Below are positions 8,303 to 16,935 of a stretch of DNA of 64,000 bases, one piece after another. The translations under genes were made by a program, and so were the position numbers. Origin of the DNA: Elusimicrobiota bacterium. Lineage in GTDB: Bacteria > Elusimicrobiota > Elusimicrobia > UBA1565 > UBA9628. Within the stretch, counting starts at the first letter, position 1, and each line of letters starts with the position of its first letter. The notes beneath the pieces were generated by a model. The model had not been told where the DNA came from. It did no database searches and was given only the letters and a program-made list of their open reading frames with translations. The DNA lies in NCBI GenBank assembly GCA_016194705.1, contig JACQAZ010000005.1, positions 1 to 64,000 of the forward strand, read 5' to 3'.

Positions 8303-8305
8303 TGA
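8141..8305 (+). CDS. Small 54-residue frame coupled to both neighbours
   Basis: This frame starts with an ATG inside the stop of the preceding gene (ATGA), has AAGGAG about 8 nt upstream, and stops in an ATGA that contains the start of the caspase-like gene. The predicted peptide is very basic, with one Cys, no signal peptide and no hydrophobic core. The perfect coupling on both sides is the same style used by every other junction in the operon. It may encode a small cytoplasmic protein, or exist mainly to carry ribosomes to the protease gene. The peptide matches nothing I recognise. Confidence 0.5.
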   Translation: MRQHADAVWTAHRSGKWDGATRSPKHGARREAAKGPGTCRVPAARVGLKAVRTP

Positions 8306-9153
8306 CCGCACGCGCCCTCCTATCGATCTCTCTGCTCGCGCTCGCCGCGCCGACCGCCGCCTGGGCGATCGACGATCCGATCTCCGTGACGGAGCTCCTC
8401 AACCACTACTACGGCAGGAACCGCTACATTCCGCCGGCCCAGGTCGCGCCCGCGCAAGCCTCTCCGGTCGAACCCGAGGACGGGCCTCCGGCGCGGGAGC
8501 GCTGGGGCCTCATCGTCAACGGCGACGTCGAGGCCTCCTCGCCCACCCATATCGCCAACACGGAGAAGGTCTTGGCCTTCATGAAGAACTACTACCGCAT
8601 CCCCGAGGGCCACGTCGTGATGCTCTCCGTGCACAAGACGACGGTCACCAAGGACCTTATCGTCAAGGAAGCCGCGCGCCTCAAGGACGCGAAGATGCTC
8701 GTGCTCTACACGACGGGGCACGGCGACGACAGGGACGACCAAAGCGAGCTGATCCTGCCCGAGAAGCCCTGGATCACGGCGGACGAGTTCGCCCGACTCT
8801 TCCTGGTCGGCAAGGCCGCCTCGATCGTCTATCTGGGAGACCAGTGCTATTCGGGAGGCTTCGCCTCGGCGATGATCCGCTCTCTCAAGCGCATGAAGGA
8901 CCCGGAAGGCAAGCGTCGCGCCGTCGACATGATCGCCATCTCGGCCACGGACTTCTGCCACGTGACCTATTGCCAGAACTTCCTGCTCCCCTACCTCGAC
9001 GCCTTCAAGGACCCGGCCAACGACAACGACCCCAAGGACGGCCGCGTCAGCGAATGGGAGGCCTTCAAGGCCGCCCGCGACAAGTACGCGAAGGCTTTCT
9101 CGCCGGAGGACGGCGGCGTGCCACAGTACCTGACCGCTCACGGCAGACCGTAA
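8302..9153 (+). CDS. Exported caspase/legumain-like cysteine protease (clan CD)
   Basis: This 283-residue protein has a signal peptide (about 1-22, cleavage after AWA). A caspase-fold domain spans about 68-250. The catalytic pair is visible as His in TGHGD (H140) and Cys in DQCYSGG (C182), each after a hydrophobic strand, as in peptidase C13, metacaspases and related enzymes. An acidic DNDPKDG-RVSEWE segment near 236-250 resembles an EF-hand loop and may bind calcium (inference). The start at 8302 is coupled by ATGA to the 54-codon frame. It is the only recognisable enzyme of the operon and its last gene. Specificity is unknown. Confidence 0.85.
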   Translation: MTARALLSISLLALAAPTAAWAIDDPISVTELLNHYYGRNRYIPPAQVAPAQASPVEPEDGPPARERWGLIVNGDVEASSPTHIANTEKVLAFMKNYYRIPEGHVVMLSVHKTTVTKDLIVKEAARLKDAKMLVLYTTGHGDDRDDQSELILPEKPWITADEFARLFLVGKAASIVYLGDQCYSGGFASAMIRSLKRMKDPEGKRRAVDMIAISATDFCHVTYCQNFLLPYLDAFKDPANDNDPKDGRVSEWEAFKAARDKYAKAFSPEDGGVPQYLTAHGRP

Positions 9154-9156
9154 GCG

Positions 9157-9579
9157 TCAGCCTGTCCACGGATCGAAGACCTCGGCCCCGCAGCGGCGGA
9201 GGCCCTTCACGTTGCGCGTGACCACGGTGAGCCGACGCGCCGTCGCGGTCGCGGCGATCAGGCTGTCGATGACGTCCAGAGTCTTTCCTCGCCTGGCGGC
9301 CCGCGCCTGCAGGCGGCCCCATTCGCCGGCGGTCTCCAGGTCCAGCTCGAGGATGCGTCCGTGGAAGCGCTTCGAGAGCTCCTCGTCGACCCAATCCCGC
9401 AGGCGCGCCTTGCGCGGCCCCGCGGGCATTCCCGCGATGCCCTTGTGCAGCTCGCCGATGGTGACGACGCTGAGGTAGAGGGACGCTTCATCGCGCTCGT
9501 CGAGCCAACGGACGACCCTCGCGGCGGGCCTGGGCTTTAGGAGCTCCGAAAGCGCGCTGGCGTCGAGCAGGTACTTCAA
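9157..9579 (-). CDS. vapC: VapC-like PIN-domain ribonuclease toxin
   Basis: This 140-residue PIN-domain protein is of normal VapC length. The acidic active-site residues are visible: D6 (LLDAS), E43 (IGELHKG), D102/D105 (LDVIDSLIA) and a C-terminal TRN-x-K motif near 121-125. VapC enzymes are Mg-dependent RNases that cut tRNA or rRNA. No ATG or GTG fits, so I use a TTG at 9579 that overlaps the antitoxin stop, implying tight coupling and low translation. It is the second gene of a two-gene toxin-antitoxin operon and faces the caspase-like gene, with only 3 bp between the stops. Confidence 0.9.
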   Translation of the reverse strand: MKYLLDASALSELLKPRPAARVVRWLDERDEASLYLSVVTIGELHKGIAGMPAGPRKARLRDWVDEELSKRFHGRILELDLETAGEWGRLQARAARRGKTLDVIDSLIAATATARRLTVVTRNVKGLRRCGAEVFDPWTG

Positions 9580-9809
9580 AGGGCCGTCTTGCGGGCGAGG
9601 TTGAGCCCGGCGCCGCGCAGGGGGGATTTCGCGAAGAACCGCGACAGCCTCCGGCCCGACCCGGAGAGCCTCTTGAAGTCCTCGACGGAGACGAGCACGG
9701 CCGCGGGCCGTCCCCGCAGGGTGATGGTCTGAGGGCCCTTGCGCATCGCCGATTCCACGACCTGGCTCAGCTTGTTCTTCGCCGTCTGGAGCTGCCACTC
9801 AGTTTTCAT
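9576..9809 (-). CDS. Phd/YefM-family antitoxin of the VapC-like toxin
   Basis: This 77-residue protein has the N-terminal Phd/YefM DNA-binding fold (WQLQTAKNKLSQVVESA, then ITLRGRPAAVLVSVEDF) and a basic C-terminal tail that should wrap the toxin. The family binds and neutralises the toxin and represses its own operon. A perfect palindrome lies 7 nt upstream of the start codon, as expected for an autoregulatory operator. The toxin start overlaps its stop codon. Pairing of Phd-type antitoxins with PIN toxins is common. Confidence 0.9.
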   Translation of the reverse strand: MKTEWQLQTAKNKLSQVVESAMRKGPQTITLRGRPAAVLVSVEDFKRLSGSGRRLSRFFAKSPLRGAGLNLARKTAL

Positions 9810-9816
9810 GATATAG

Positions 9817-9829
9817 CTAGACTGTCTAG
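9817..9829. promoter_or_regulatory. Operator-like palindrome of the toxin-antitoxin operon
   Basis: CTAGAC and GTCTAG form a perfect 6 bp inverted repeat around a single T. It sits between the antitoxin ATG (9809) and a minus-strand TATGAT -10-like box (9834-9839), so a bound antitoxin would block transcription. Confidence 0.6.
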
Positions 9830-9845
9830 ATAGATCATACCAGGG

Positions 9846-9874
9846 CGGGAAGGTCCTGTCAAGGGGACCTCCCG
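9846..9874 (-). terminator. Terminator-like hairpin after the DUF192 operon
   Basis: CGGG-A-AGGTCC pairs with GGACCT-CCCG around an 8 nt loop, with one bulged base. It lies just 3' of the leftward DUF192 gene and before the toxin-antitoxin promoter. There is no T-run on the minus strand, so intrinsic termination is uncertain. Confidence 0.4.
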
Positions 9875-9882
9875 TCGGAGCC

Positions 9883-10338
9883 TCAGCGCTCGGGGGGCTC
9901 GGCCTTGAAGGCCAGGGGCTCGCCTTCCTTCAGGCGGTGGCGCGCCGCGGCTCCCGCGGGAAGCTCGAGCACGAACTGGGCCGGCCCGCCGACGCGCGCG
10001 ACGTCCTCGTCGGGAGTCTTCTCGGTGGAGGCCTTGACGCGTTCGTGGACCTTCGTGACCTTCTTGTCGGCGCCGATGAAGACGATGTCGAGGCTGACCA
10101 AGGTGTTCTTCATCCAGAAGGTCATCGGCAGCTCGCGCGAGAAGACGAACAGCATCCCGTAATCCTTGGGCAGCTTCTTGCGGAACATGAGCCCGCGCTC
10201 GCGCTCGACCGGGGTGTCCACGACGTCGGCCACGATGCGCTTGCCGTCTGGGAAATCCAAGGTGGTCTGCTTGCGCGCCTTGAGCGGCGAGCCGGCTTGG
10301 GCGGCCAAAGCGAGGGTCAACAGGATTCTCATCACCAT
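9883..10338 (-). CDS. DUF192 family exported protein
   Basis: This 151-residue protein has a short signal peptide (about 1-19) and a DUF192 domain (about 28-145). Typical segments are present: a V-E-R-E-R-GLMFRK-L region, a GMLFVF segment, and a FWMKNTL-x-SLDIVFI core. DUF192 proteins are small extracytoplasmic beta proteins of unknown function. ATG 10338 has AAGGAG 8 nt upstream and overlaps the previous gene by 7 bp, so it is the last gene of a three-gene leftward operon. Confidence 0.9.
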   Translation of the reverse strand: MVMRILLTLALAAQAGSPLKARKQTTLDFPDGKRIVADVVDTPVERERGLMFRKKLPKDYGMLFVFSRELPMTFWMKNTLVSLDIVFIGADKKVTKVHERVKASTEKTPDEDVARVGGPAQFVLELPAGAAARHRLKEGEPLAFKAEPPER

Positions 10339-10778
10339 TCGTCTCTCTCCTTGCGCCGCCTCTTCTCCGGAAACAGAGGCAGGTACTGCTTGTCGACGAT
10401 GTCCTCGACGGCCAGGGCGGATTGCTCGAGAGGGACCCAGGCCAAATGGTAGTCGGCCGCGATGTCGGCCAGGTCGGCTCCCTTCTTGCGCTTCTCGACG
10501 GTCTTGGCCAGCGGCTGACGCCCGTCGTGGCTCATCATGACGAGCTCGATGATCTCGAGCTTGTAGTAGCCCTGCCGGACCAGAGCGCTGACGTCGCCCA
10601 CGGGACCCGAGGTCGAGACCTCGACCTGCTGCCAATAGGTCGTCGAGAAGACCAGGTTGAGCGCCAAGGCCACGGGCGCCGAGTCCTCCTTGGGCTTCTT
10701 GTGCTTGGAAAATTCGCTGACCTGCGCTAAGGCGGGAGCCGCCGCCAGCACGAGCAGCGCTCCAAGGGCCCATTTCAT
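10332..10778 (-). CDS. Small exported hypothetical protein
   Basis: This 148-residue protein has a clear signal peptide (about 1-18, ALA-QV) and a highly basic C-terminus (PEKRRRKERDEW). The middle resembles a small helical domain (VSALVRQGYYKLEIIELVMMS, then ADLADIAADYHLAW) seen in some proteins of unknown function. The start overlaps the preceding stop by ATGA. It lies between a TIM-barrel-like membrane protein and the DUF192 gene and is presumably co-expressed with both. Confidence 0.75.
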   Translation of the reverse strand: MKWALGALLVLAAAPALAQVSEFSKHKKPKEDSAPVALALNLVFSTTYWQQVEVSTSGPVGDVSALVRQGYYKLEIIELVMMSHDGRQPLAKTVEKRKKGADLADIAADYHLAWVPLEQSALAVEDIVDKQYLPLFPEKRRRKERDEW

Positions 10779-12328
10779 CGCGGCGCTCCGGCGGAGACCT
10801 CGTGGAAGTAGCGCGTCACGCTTTTGGCCTCGTCCATCCAGCCCTTCGTCCCCCAGGGCCCGACGCGGCCCCACAGCGCCCGGCCGAGGTCGTGAAAGAA
10901 TATGCCGGCGGCCGGGCCCTCCCCGTAGATTCCTTCGATGGCGGCCTTCATCCGGCGCCCCAACTCCTTGGGGCCGTCGGGGGCGCGCTGGTGCAGGGGC
11001 CAGTCCATCACGTCGCCCACGACGAGCTGGACATCCGAGCGCTTGACGTAGTCGTGCCAGTCGCGGATCAGGGCGCCGAACTGCTCGCGCGTGGCCTCAT
11101 AGAGCATCAAGGAGTCGGCGTCCACCCCGGCGTCGTTCATCATGACGGGATCCTGACCGTGGTGCCAGCCGCGGTCCCAGGTCAGGGTGAAGGCCCAGAG
11201 GGGCTTGTTGCCGCCGACCTCCGCCTTGATGCGCCGCACGACGGCGGCGACGCGATGCGCCCGCCACCACTGCCATTGATCGATGAAGGCCATGTCCCGG
11301 CGCATGACCTTCTTGCGCGCGAACCAGACCCGCTTCTCGCCCGCGGAGAGCTTGTCCCAGCCTGCCGGCGGGACCGTCCCGGGCATCTCGCGGAAGAAGT
11401 CGTCGGCGAGCTCGTAGCCGCCCAGGGCGTTGCGGATGTAGTCGAGCCCGACATAGTCGACTTCCGGGATGTCGGAGAAGCGCTTGAGCAGCGCCGCCAC
11501 GTCCGAGGGCCGGTTGGGATCGTTGAGCGAGATCGCGCGCGTGAAGACCGACTTTCCGTCCTTGACCTCGAGCGCGTACTGATAGCCCGGCAGGCGCTCC
11601 TTGGACATCGTCAAATAGCACATCGCGTAGACGCCGAACTTGAGCCCGCGCCGGCGGCATTCCTTCGCGACCTGGGGGATCATGTCGAGGTTGTAGCTCA
11701 CCCAGGTCTCGCCGGGCTTGTCTCCGGGGGTCTGGCCGCCGAGCATCCAGAAGGCGTCGGCGCCGACGTATTGGACCCAGTCCAAGAGGCCGCGCCAATC
11801 CTTTTTCTCCCCGTCGGGACCTGTCACAACCATCCCGCGCAGCGGCGTCGAGGTCTCCAGGGTCAGCACGGAGAGCCCGCGCGGCAGGGCCGCCGGCCGG
11901 CGGTAGGCGATCCGAAAAGGCCTTGCAGCGAGCCGCGGCCCGAAGGTCTCCGCGCCGAAGAGCGCGAGCGTGTACTCTCCCGCCTCGGCGTTCCAAGGGC
12001 AGGGCCAGCGCCCGGTCCAGGCGTCCCGGGTCGAGTCGTAGGAAAGCCGCACTCCGCCCAGGCCGCCGATCGTGGTGACCGGCTCGCCGCCGCGCTTGAC
12101 CTCGACCACCGGAGGCTCGGCCCGCCACCTTTGATTGACGGCCGCGTCCCGGGTCCAGAGCCTGATCTCGACAAGGGCGTCGTGGTAATAGACCGGTGCG
12201 GAGGGCTCGAGGTGGACCGCGCGGACCCATTGCGCCCACCAGCCGCGGCCCGCGAAGACCGCCGCGTACATCGCGAGCAGGCCCAGAAACAGCCCCACGC
12301 CGCCCCTCTTTCTTCTCACGGATGACAT
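10775..12328 (-). CDS. Membrane-anchored TIM-barrel-like (glycosidase-like) protein
   Basis: This 517-residue protein has an N-terminal membrane segment (about 11-27) after an arginine-rich MSSVRRKR start. A beta-rich region (about 45-150) follows, then a region (about 170-510) with the strand-loop rhythm of a TIM barrel and acidic residues at strand ends (VDYVGLDYIR, VVGDVMDW). This resembles hypothetical glycoside hydrolase-like families, but no specific family is claimed. ATG 12328 is chosen as the start of the anchor; upstream in-frame codons extend into the divergent promoter. No Shine-Dalgarno is seen. Probably acts on polysaccharide at the cell surface (inference). Confidence 0.7.
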   Translation of the reverse strand: MSSVRRKRGGVGLFLGLLAMYAAVFAGRGWWAQWVRAVHLEPSAPVYYHDALVEIRLWTRDAAVNQRWRAEPPVVEVKRGGEPVTTIGGLGGVRLSYDSTRDAWTGRWPCPWNAEAGEYTLALFGAETFGPRLAARPFRIAYRRPAALPRGLSVLTLETSTPLRGMVVTGPDGEKKDWRGLLDWVQYVGADAFWMLGGQTPGDKPGETWVSYNLDMIPQVAKECRRRGLKFGVYAMCYLTMSKERLPGYQYALEVKDGKSVFTRAISLNDPNRPSDVAALLKRFSDIPEVDYVGLDYIRNALGGYELADDFFREMPGTVPPAGWDKLSAGEKRVWFARKKVMRRDMAFIDQWQWWRAHRVAAVVRRIKAEVGGNKPLWAFTLTWDRGWHHGQDPVMMNDAGVDADSLMLYEATREQFGALIRDWHDYVKRSDVQLVVGDVMDWPLHQRAPDGPKELGRRMKAAIEGIYGEGPAAGIFFHDLGRALWGRVGPWGTKGWMDEAKSVTRYFHEVSAGAPR

Positions 12329-12396
12329 GAATGGGCCATCATTTAAGGAAAGCCGCGAGATTCTACCAAATCGGAAGTAAGCTAGGAAAAATTTGG

Positions 12397-12402
12397 TATA
12401 CT
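12397..12402 (+). promoter_or_regulatory. -10-like element of the peptide-transport operon
   Basis: TATACT lies about 37 nt before ATG 12440, leaving room for a normal leader with a GGAG ribosome binding site. On the other strand, TAGAAT at 12360-12365 may serve the divergent gene. The 12329-12439 gap holds no gene. Confidence 0.5.
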
Positions 12403-12439
12403 CGGACGATTTGCAGCGCTCGCTCAACGGAGACAACTC

Positions 12440-12673
12440 ATGGTGACGGGACTCGTGCTGGTCCGGTTGATGGCAGGCAAGGAAAAGCAGGCCTTGGCTC
12501 AGATCAAGGCCACCAAGGGGGTCGCGCACGTGACCGCCGTTTTCGGCCGGTGGGACCTCGTTCTCGACATCGAGACCGACAACATCGACTCCCTCTCCAA
12601 CGTGGTCGTCAAGGGCATCCGCGCCATCCCGGGAGTGTTGTCGACGGAAAGCTTGGTCACGACCGCGATCTGA
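12440..12673 (+). CDS. Stand-alone Lrp/AsnC ligand-binding (RAM) domain protein
   Basis: This 77-residue protein corresponds only to the C-terminal alpha-beta sandwich of Lrp/AsnC regulators; the HTH is absent. Typical features are GLVLVRLMAG, the VTAVFGRWDLVLDIET hydrophobic hairpin and the IPGVLSTESLV end. Stand-alone RAM proteins bind amino acids and oligomerise. It has its own GGAG ribosome binding site 8 nt upstream of the start and heads a long peptide-uptake operon, so sensing of imported amino acids is an attractive but unproven role. Confidence 0.9.
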   Translation: MVTGLVLVRLMAGKEKQALAQIKATKGVAHVTAVFGRWDLVLDIETDNIDSLSNVVVKGIRAIPGVLSTESLVTTAI

Positions 12674-12692
12674 AGGGCTCGCCCCCGAAGCC

Positions 12693-13738
<1,046 letters not shown>

Positions 13739-13742
<4 letters not shown>

Positions 13743-14737
13743 ACGATCAGCCGATTTTAGAAGTGAAGGACATCAAGAAGCATTTCATCGTCAGGAAAGG
13801 AATCTTCGGCGAAAAGGGGGTCGTAAGGGCAGTCGACGGAGTTTCGTTCGCCGTGAGACCCCAGGAAAGTTTCGCCGTCGTCGGCGAATCGGGCTGCGGC
13901 AAGACGACGCTCGGGCGGCTCATCCTCGCGCTCGAGAATCCGACGGAGGGGGGAGTCTTCTTCGAGGGACGCGATCTTTTCGCGATCTCCGCAGCCGAGC
14001 GGCGCAAGGTCCGCCGCGACCTGCAGGTCATCTTCCAGGACCCGTACTCGAGCCTCAACCCGCGCATGACGGTCCGGCAGATCATCGAGGAGCCGTTGAT
14101 CATTCACGGCGCCTACAGCGGGCCGGGGCAAAGGCAAAAGCGCATCGATTATCTTCTGGAGGTCTGCGGCATCGCGCAAAGCCACCTGTCGCGCTACCCC
14201 CACGAGTTCTCGGGCGGGCAGCGCCAGCGCGTCGGGATCGCGCGGGCCCTGGCCCTCAATCCCAAGCTCGTCGTCGCCGACGAGCCGGTCAGCGCGCTGG
14301 ACGTCTCGATCCAGGCGCAGATCTTGAACCTGTTGAAGGACCTCCAGCGCGAGCTCAAGCTGACCTACGTCTTCATCTCGCACGACTTCTCGGTCGTGCG
14401 CCACCTCTGCAGCCGCATCGCGGTCATGTACCTCGGCAAGATCGTCGAGCTCGCCGAGTCCGAGGCGCTCTTCAACGATCCCCAGCTGCTCTCGGCCGTG
14501 CCGATCCCCGACCCCAACATCGAGAAGCGCCGCAAAAGGATTCTGTTGTCCGGAGACGTCCCGAGTCCCTTGAAGCCGCCGTCCGGCTGTCATTTTCACC
14601 CCCGCTGCCGCTACGCGGTGGGATCCTGCAAAGTGGAGGCGCCGCCGCTGGAGGAAGGCAAGACGGCGCACTGGGCCGCGTGCCCCGTGCGTCCCTTCGC
14701 CCAAAAATCCAGCGCCGCCGCTCTAACCGCCATATGA
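13739..14737 (+). CDS. Oligopeptide/dipeptide ABC transporter ATP-binding protein (OppF/DppF-like)
   Basis: This 332-residue ABC ATPase has Walker [10 protein letters not shown] (about 49-57), a [14 protein letters not shown]-loop, signature [15 protein letters not shown], Walker [12 protein letters not shown] and H-loop FISHD. The C-terminal oligopeptide-type extension has three Cys ([11 protein letters not shown] and the terminal WAACPV). The start overlaps the OppD-like stop (ATGA) and the 3' end overlaps the OPT gene (ATGA). It pairs with the OppD-like ATPase to drive the permeases encoded at 20433-22369. Confidence 0.95.
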
Positions 14738-16935
14738 GTCAACCCGCCCCGACCGCGAAGAAGGACAGCCTGACCGTTTACGTCAAGGACGACGAAAAGG
14801 TGCCCGAGTTCACGATCCAGGCCGTCATCCTGGGCTTCGTGCTCTCGATCGTGTTCAACGCGGCCAACGCGTACTTGGGCCTCAAGATCGGCCTGACGGT
14901 CTCGGCCTCGATCCCGTCGGCCATCATCTCAATGGGCGTGCTGCGCATGGTCCTGCCCAAGCTCCTGCGCCGCAACGGCACCGTGCTCGAGAACATGATC
15001 GTGCACTCGATCGCCTCCAATGGCGAATCCCTGGCGGCCGCGATCATCTTCACTGTGCCCGCGCTCTTCTTCATGGGCCAGACGATCTCCAACGGCAAGG
15101 TCTTTTTGCTGGGCGCGACCGGCGGCATCCTCGGCATGCTGATGATGATCCCGCTGCGCTACTCGCTGGTCGTCACCGAGCACGAGAACCTGCCCTTCCC
15201 CGAGGGCACGGCCTGCGCGAAGGTGCTCATCGCGGGCGACAAGGGCGGGGCCTCCGCGACGCCCGTCTTCATGGGCATCCTTTCCGGCGGCGTCTTCAAG
15301 TTCCTGATGTCGGGCTTCAATCTCTGGAAAGACTCGCTCATGTGGACGCTCGACGAATACCACTCGGCGGGCGGCTTCGGCTACGACATCTCGCCGCTCC
15401 TGGTCGGCGTCGGGTATCTTGTCGGCGTGCAGATCTCGGCGGTCATGCTGGCCGGAGGCCTGCTCGGCTACTTCGTCCTGATTCCCCTCATCCACTACAT
15501 CGGCGGCCACAACATCATAACGCCCGGCACGGTGCCCATCGACGCCATGTCGACGGCGGCATTGCGCTCCAATTACGTCAAGTACATCGGCGCCGGCGGC
15601 GTCGCCTTCGGCGGCCTCGTCAGCCTGCTCAAGTCGCTGCCGGACATCCTGTCTTCCCTCAGGCACAGCGTCAAGATGATCGCCAAGTCCCAACAGGCCC
15701 GGTCCGCCGGGGGACACACCGAGGACCGCGACCGCGAGCACAAGGCCATCGTGTTCGGAGGCGCATTGCTCGGTTTCCTCGTCGGCTCGTTCGCCTACGA
15801 CGCGCACTGGCGCGTCGGCCCCGAGGAGTGGGGCATCCTTCAGCTGATCGCGGGCGTGCTCGCGCACATCGTGCTGGGCGGCGCCTTGGGCGCCGCGCTC
15901 GGCGCGGTCATCTTCTACTTCGTGGGCCTTGGCGCCGTCCAGATGGGACGAGGCTTCGGACGCACCGAGCACGACCTGCCCCTGCCCATCGTCGGCATCG
16001 GGATCGCCGCGATGTTCCTGCTCTTGTGGCTCGTGCCGAGCTTCGATCTGACCTTCCTCGAGGCGGCGATCGTCGTCTTGTTCTGCTTCTTCTTCGTGGC
16101 GGTCAGCGCGCGCATGGTCGGCCTCATCGGCACGACCAACCAGCCGGTCTCCGGCATGACGATCACGGCACTCCTGGCGATCACCGTGCTCTTCGGCCTG
16201 CTCGGCCACAATCCCGAGACGATCAAGACGGCCGCGATCATGGGCGGCGCGGTCGTGTGCATCGCGATCTCGCTGTCGGGCGATCTTTCGCAGGACATGA
16301 AGACGGCGATTCTCGTGGGCGCTACGCCATGGAAGATCCAGCTGACCCACATCATGGGGACTTTGGTATCGGCCGTTCGTTCCGGCTTCATCCTGTACCT
16401 TCTCTACGTCGCCTACGGCTTCGGCTCGCCCACCGCCGCTCACCCGCACCCGCTCGAGGCCCCGCAGTCGCAGCTGATGGCCAAGCTCGTCGAGGGCGCG
16501 ACCGGCGGCAGCCTCCCCTGGACCTTGCTGCTGACGGGCGCCGGCATCGGGCTCATCTGCGAGCTCTGCGGCATCTCGGCCCTGGCCTTCGCGATCGGCC
16601 TCTACCTGCCGATCACCAACTGGCCGCTGATCATGGTCGGCGGCGCCATGGCGTGGTTCGTCGCCAGGAAAAAGGGCGGAGCGGACGCCGAGCATGACCC
16701 GGGCTCGCTCTTCGCCTCGGGCCTCATAGCCGGAGAGGCGCTCATGGGCATCGCGCTGGCCTTGGTCGTCGTCGTCGACAACATGGGCTACGCGCCGGGC
16801 CTGGTCGACCACATGATGCTGCGCAAGCCCGAGGCGGGCAACGCCGCCTTCGAGGCGATCCTGGCCACGGGCCTGTGCGCGGCGGTCTGCTGGCAGCTCT
16901 ACAGCTACGCGCTCGGCAAGAAAAAACATGCGTGA
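14734..16935 (+). CDS. OPT-family oligopeptide transporter
   Basis: This 733-residue polytopic protein has about 15 hydrophobic segments and OPT-superfamily hallmarks: an N-terminal AYLGLKIGLTVSASIPSAI segment, the NMIVHSIASNGESLAAAIIFT region and a FPEGTACAKVL loop. OPT proteins are proton-coupled importers of small peptides or metal chelates. The insertion of a secondary peptide transporter between ABC subunits of the same pathway is unusual. Its start overlaps the OppF-like stop (ATGA) and its end overlaps the first binding-protein gene by 8 bp, so the run is one operon. Confidence 0.93.
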   Translation: MSQPAPTAKKDSLTVYVKDDEKVPEFTIQAVILGFVLSIVFNAANAYLGLKIGLTVSASIPSAIISMGVLRMVLPKLLRRNGTVLENMIVHSIASNGESLAAAIIFTVPALFFMGQTISNGKVFLLGATGGILGMLMMIPLRYSLVVTEHENLPFPEGTACAKVLIAGDKGGASATPVFMGILSGGVFKFLMSGFNLWKDSLMWTLDEYHSAGGFGYDISPLLVGVGYLVGVQISAVMLAGGLLGYFVLIPLIHYIGGHNIITPGTVPIDAMSTAALRSNYVKYIGAGGVAFGGLVSLLKSLPDILSSLRHSVKMIAKSQQARSAGGHTEDRDREHKAIVFGGALLGFLVGSFAYDAHWRVGPEEWGILQLIAGVLAHIVLGGALGAALGAVIFYFVGLGAVQMGRGFGRTEHDLPLPIVGIGIAAMFLLLWLVPSFDLTFLEAAIVVLFCFFFVAVSARMVGLIGTTNQPVSGMTITALLAITVLFGLLGHNPETIKTAAIMGGAVVCIAISLSGDLSQDMKTAILVGATPWKIQLTHIMGTLVSAVRSGFILYLLYVAYGFGSPTAAHPHPLEAPQSQLMAKLVEGATGGSLPWTLLLTGAGIGLICELCGISALAFAIGLYLPITNWPLIMVGGAMAWFVARKKGGADAEHDPGSLFASGLIAGEALMGIALALVVVVDNMGYAPGLVDHMMLRKPEAGNAAFEAILATGLCAAVCWQLYSYALGKKKHA

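Noticed and set aside
14929..16929. 666-codon minus-strand frame opposite the OPT gene
   Set aside because: Low-complexity, charged translation with no recognisable domain; the opposite strand holds a well-defined OPT transporter.
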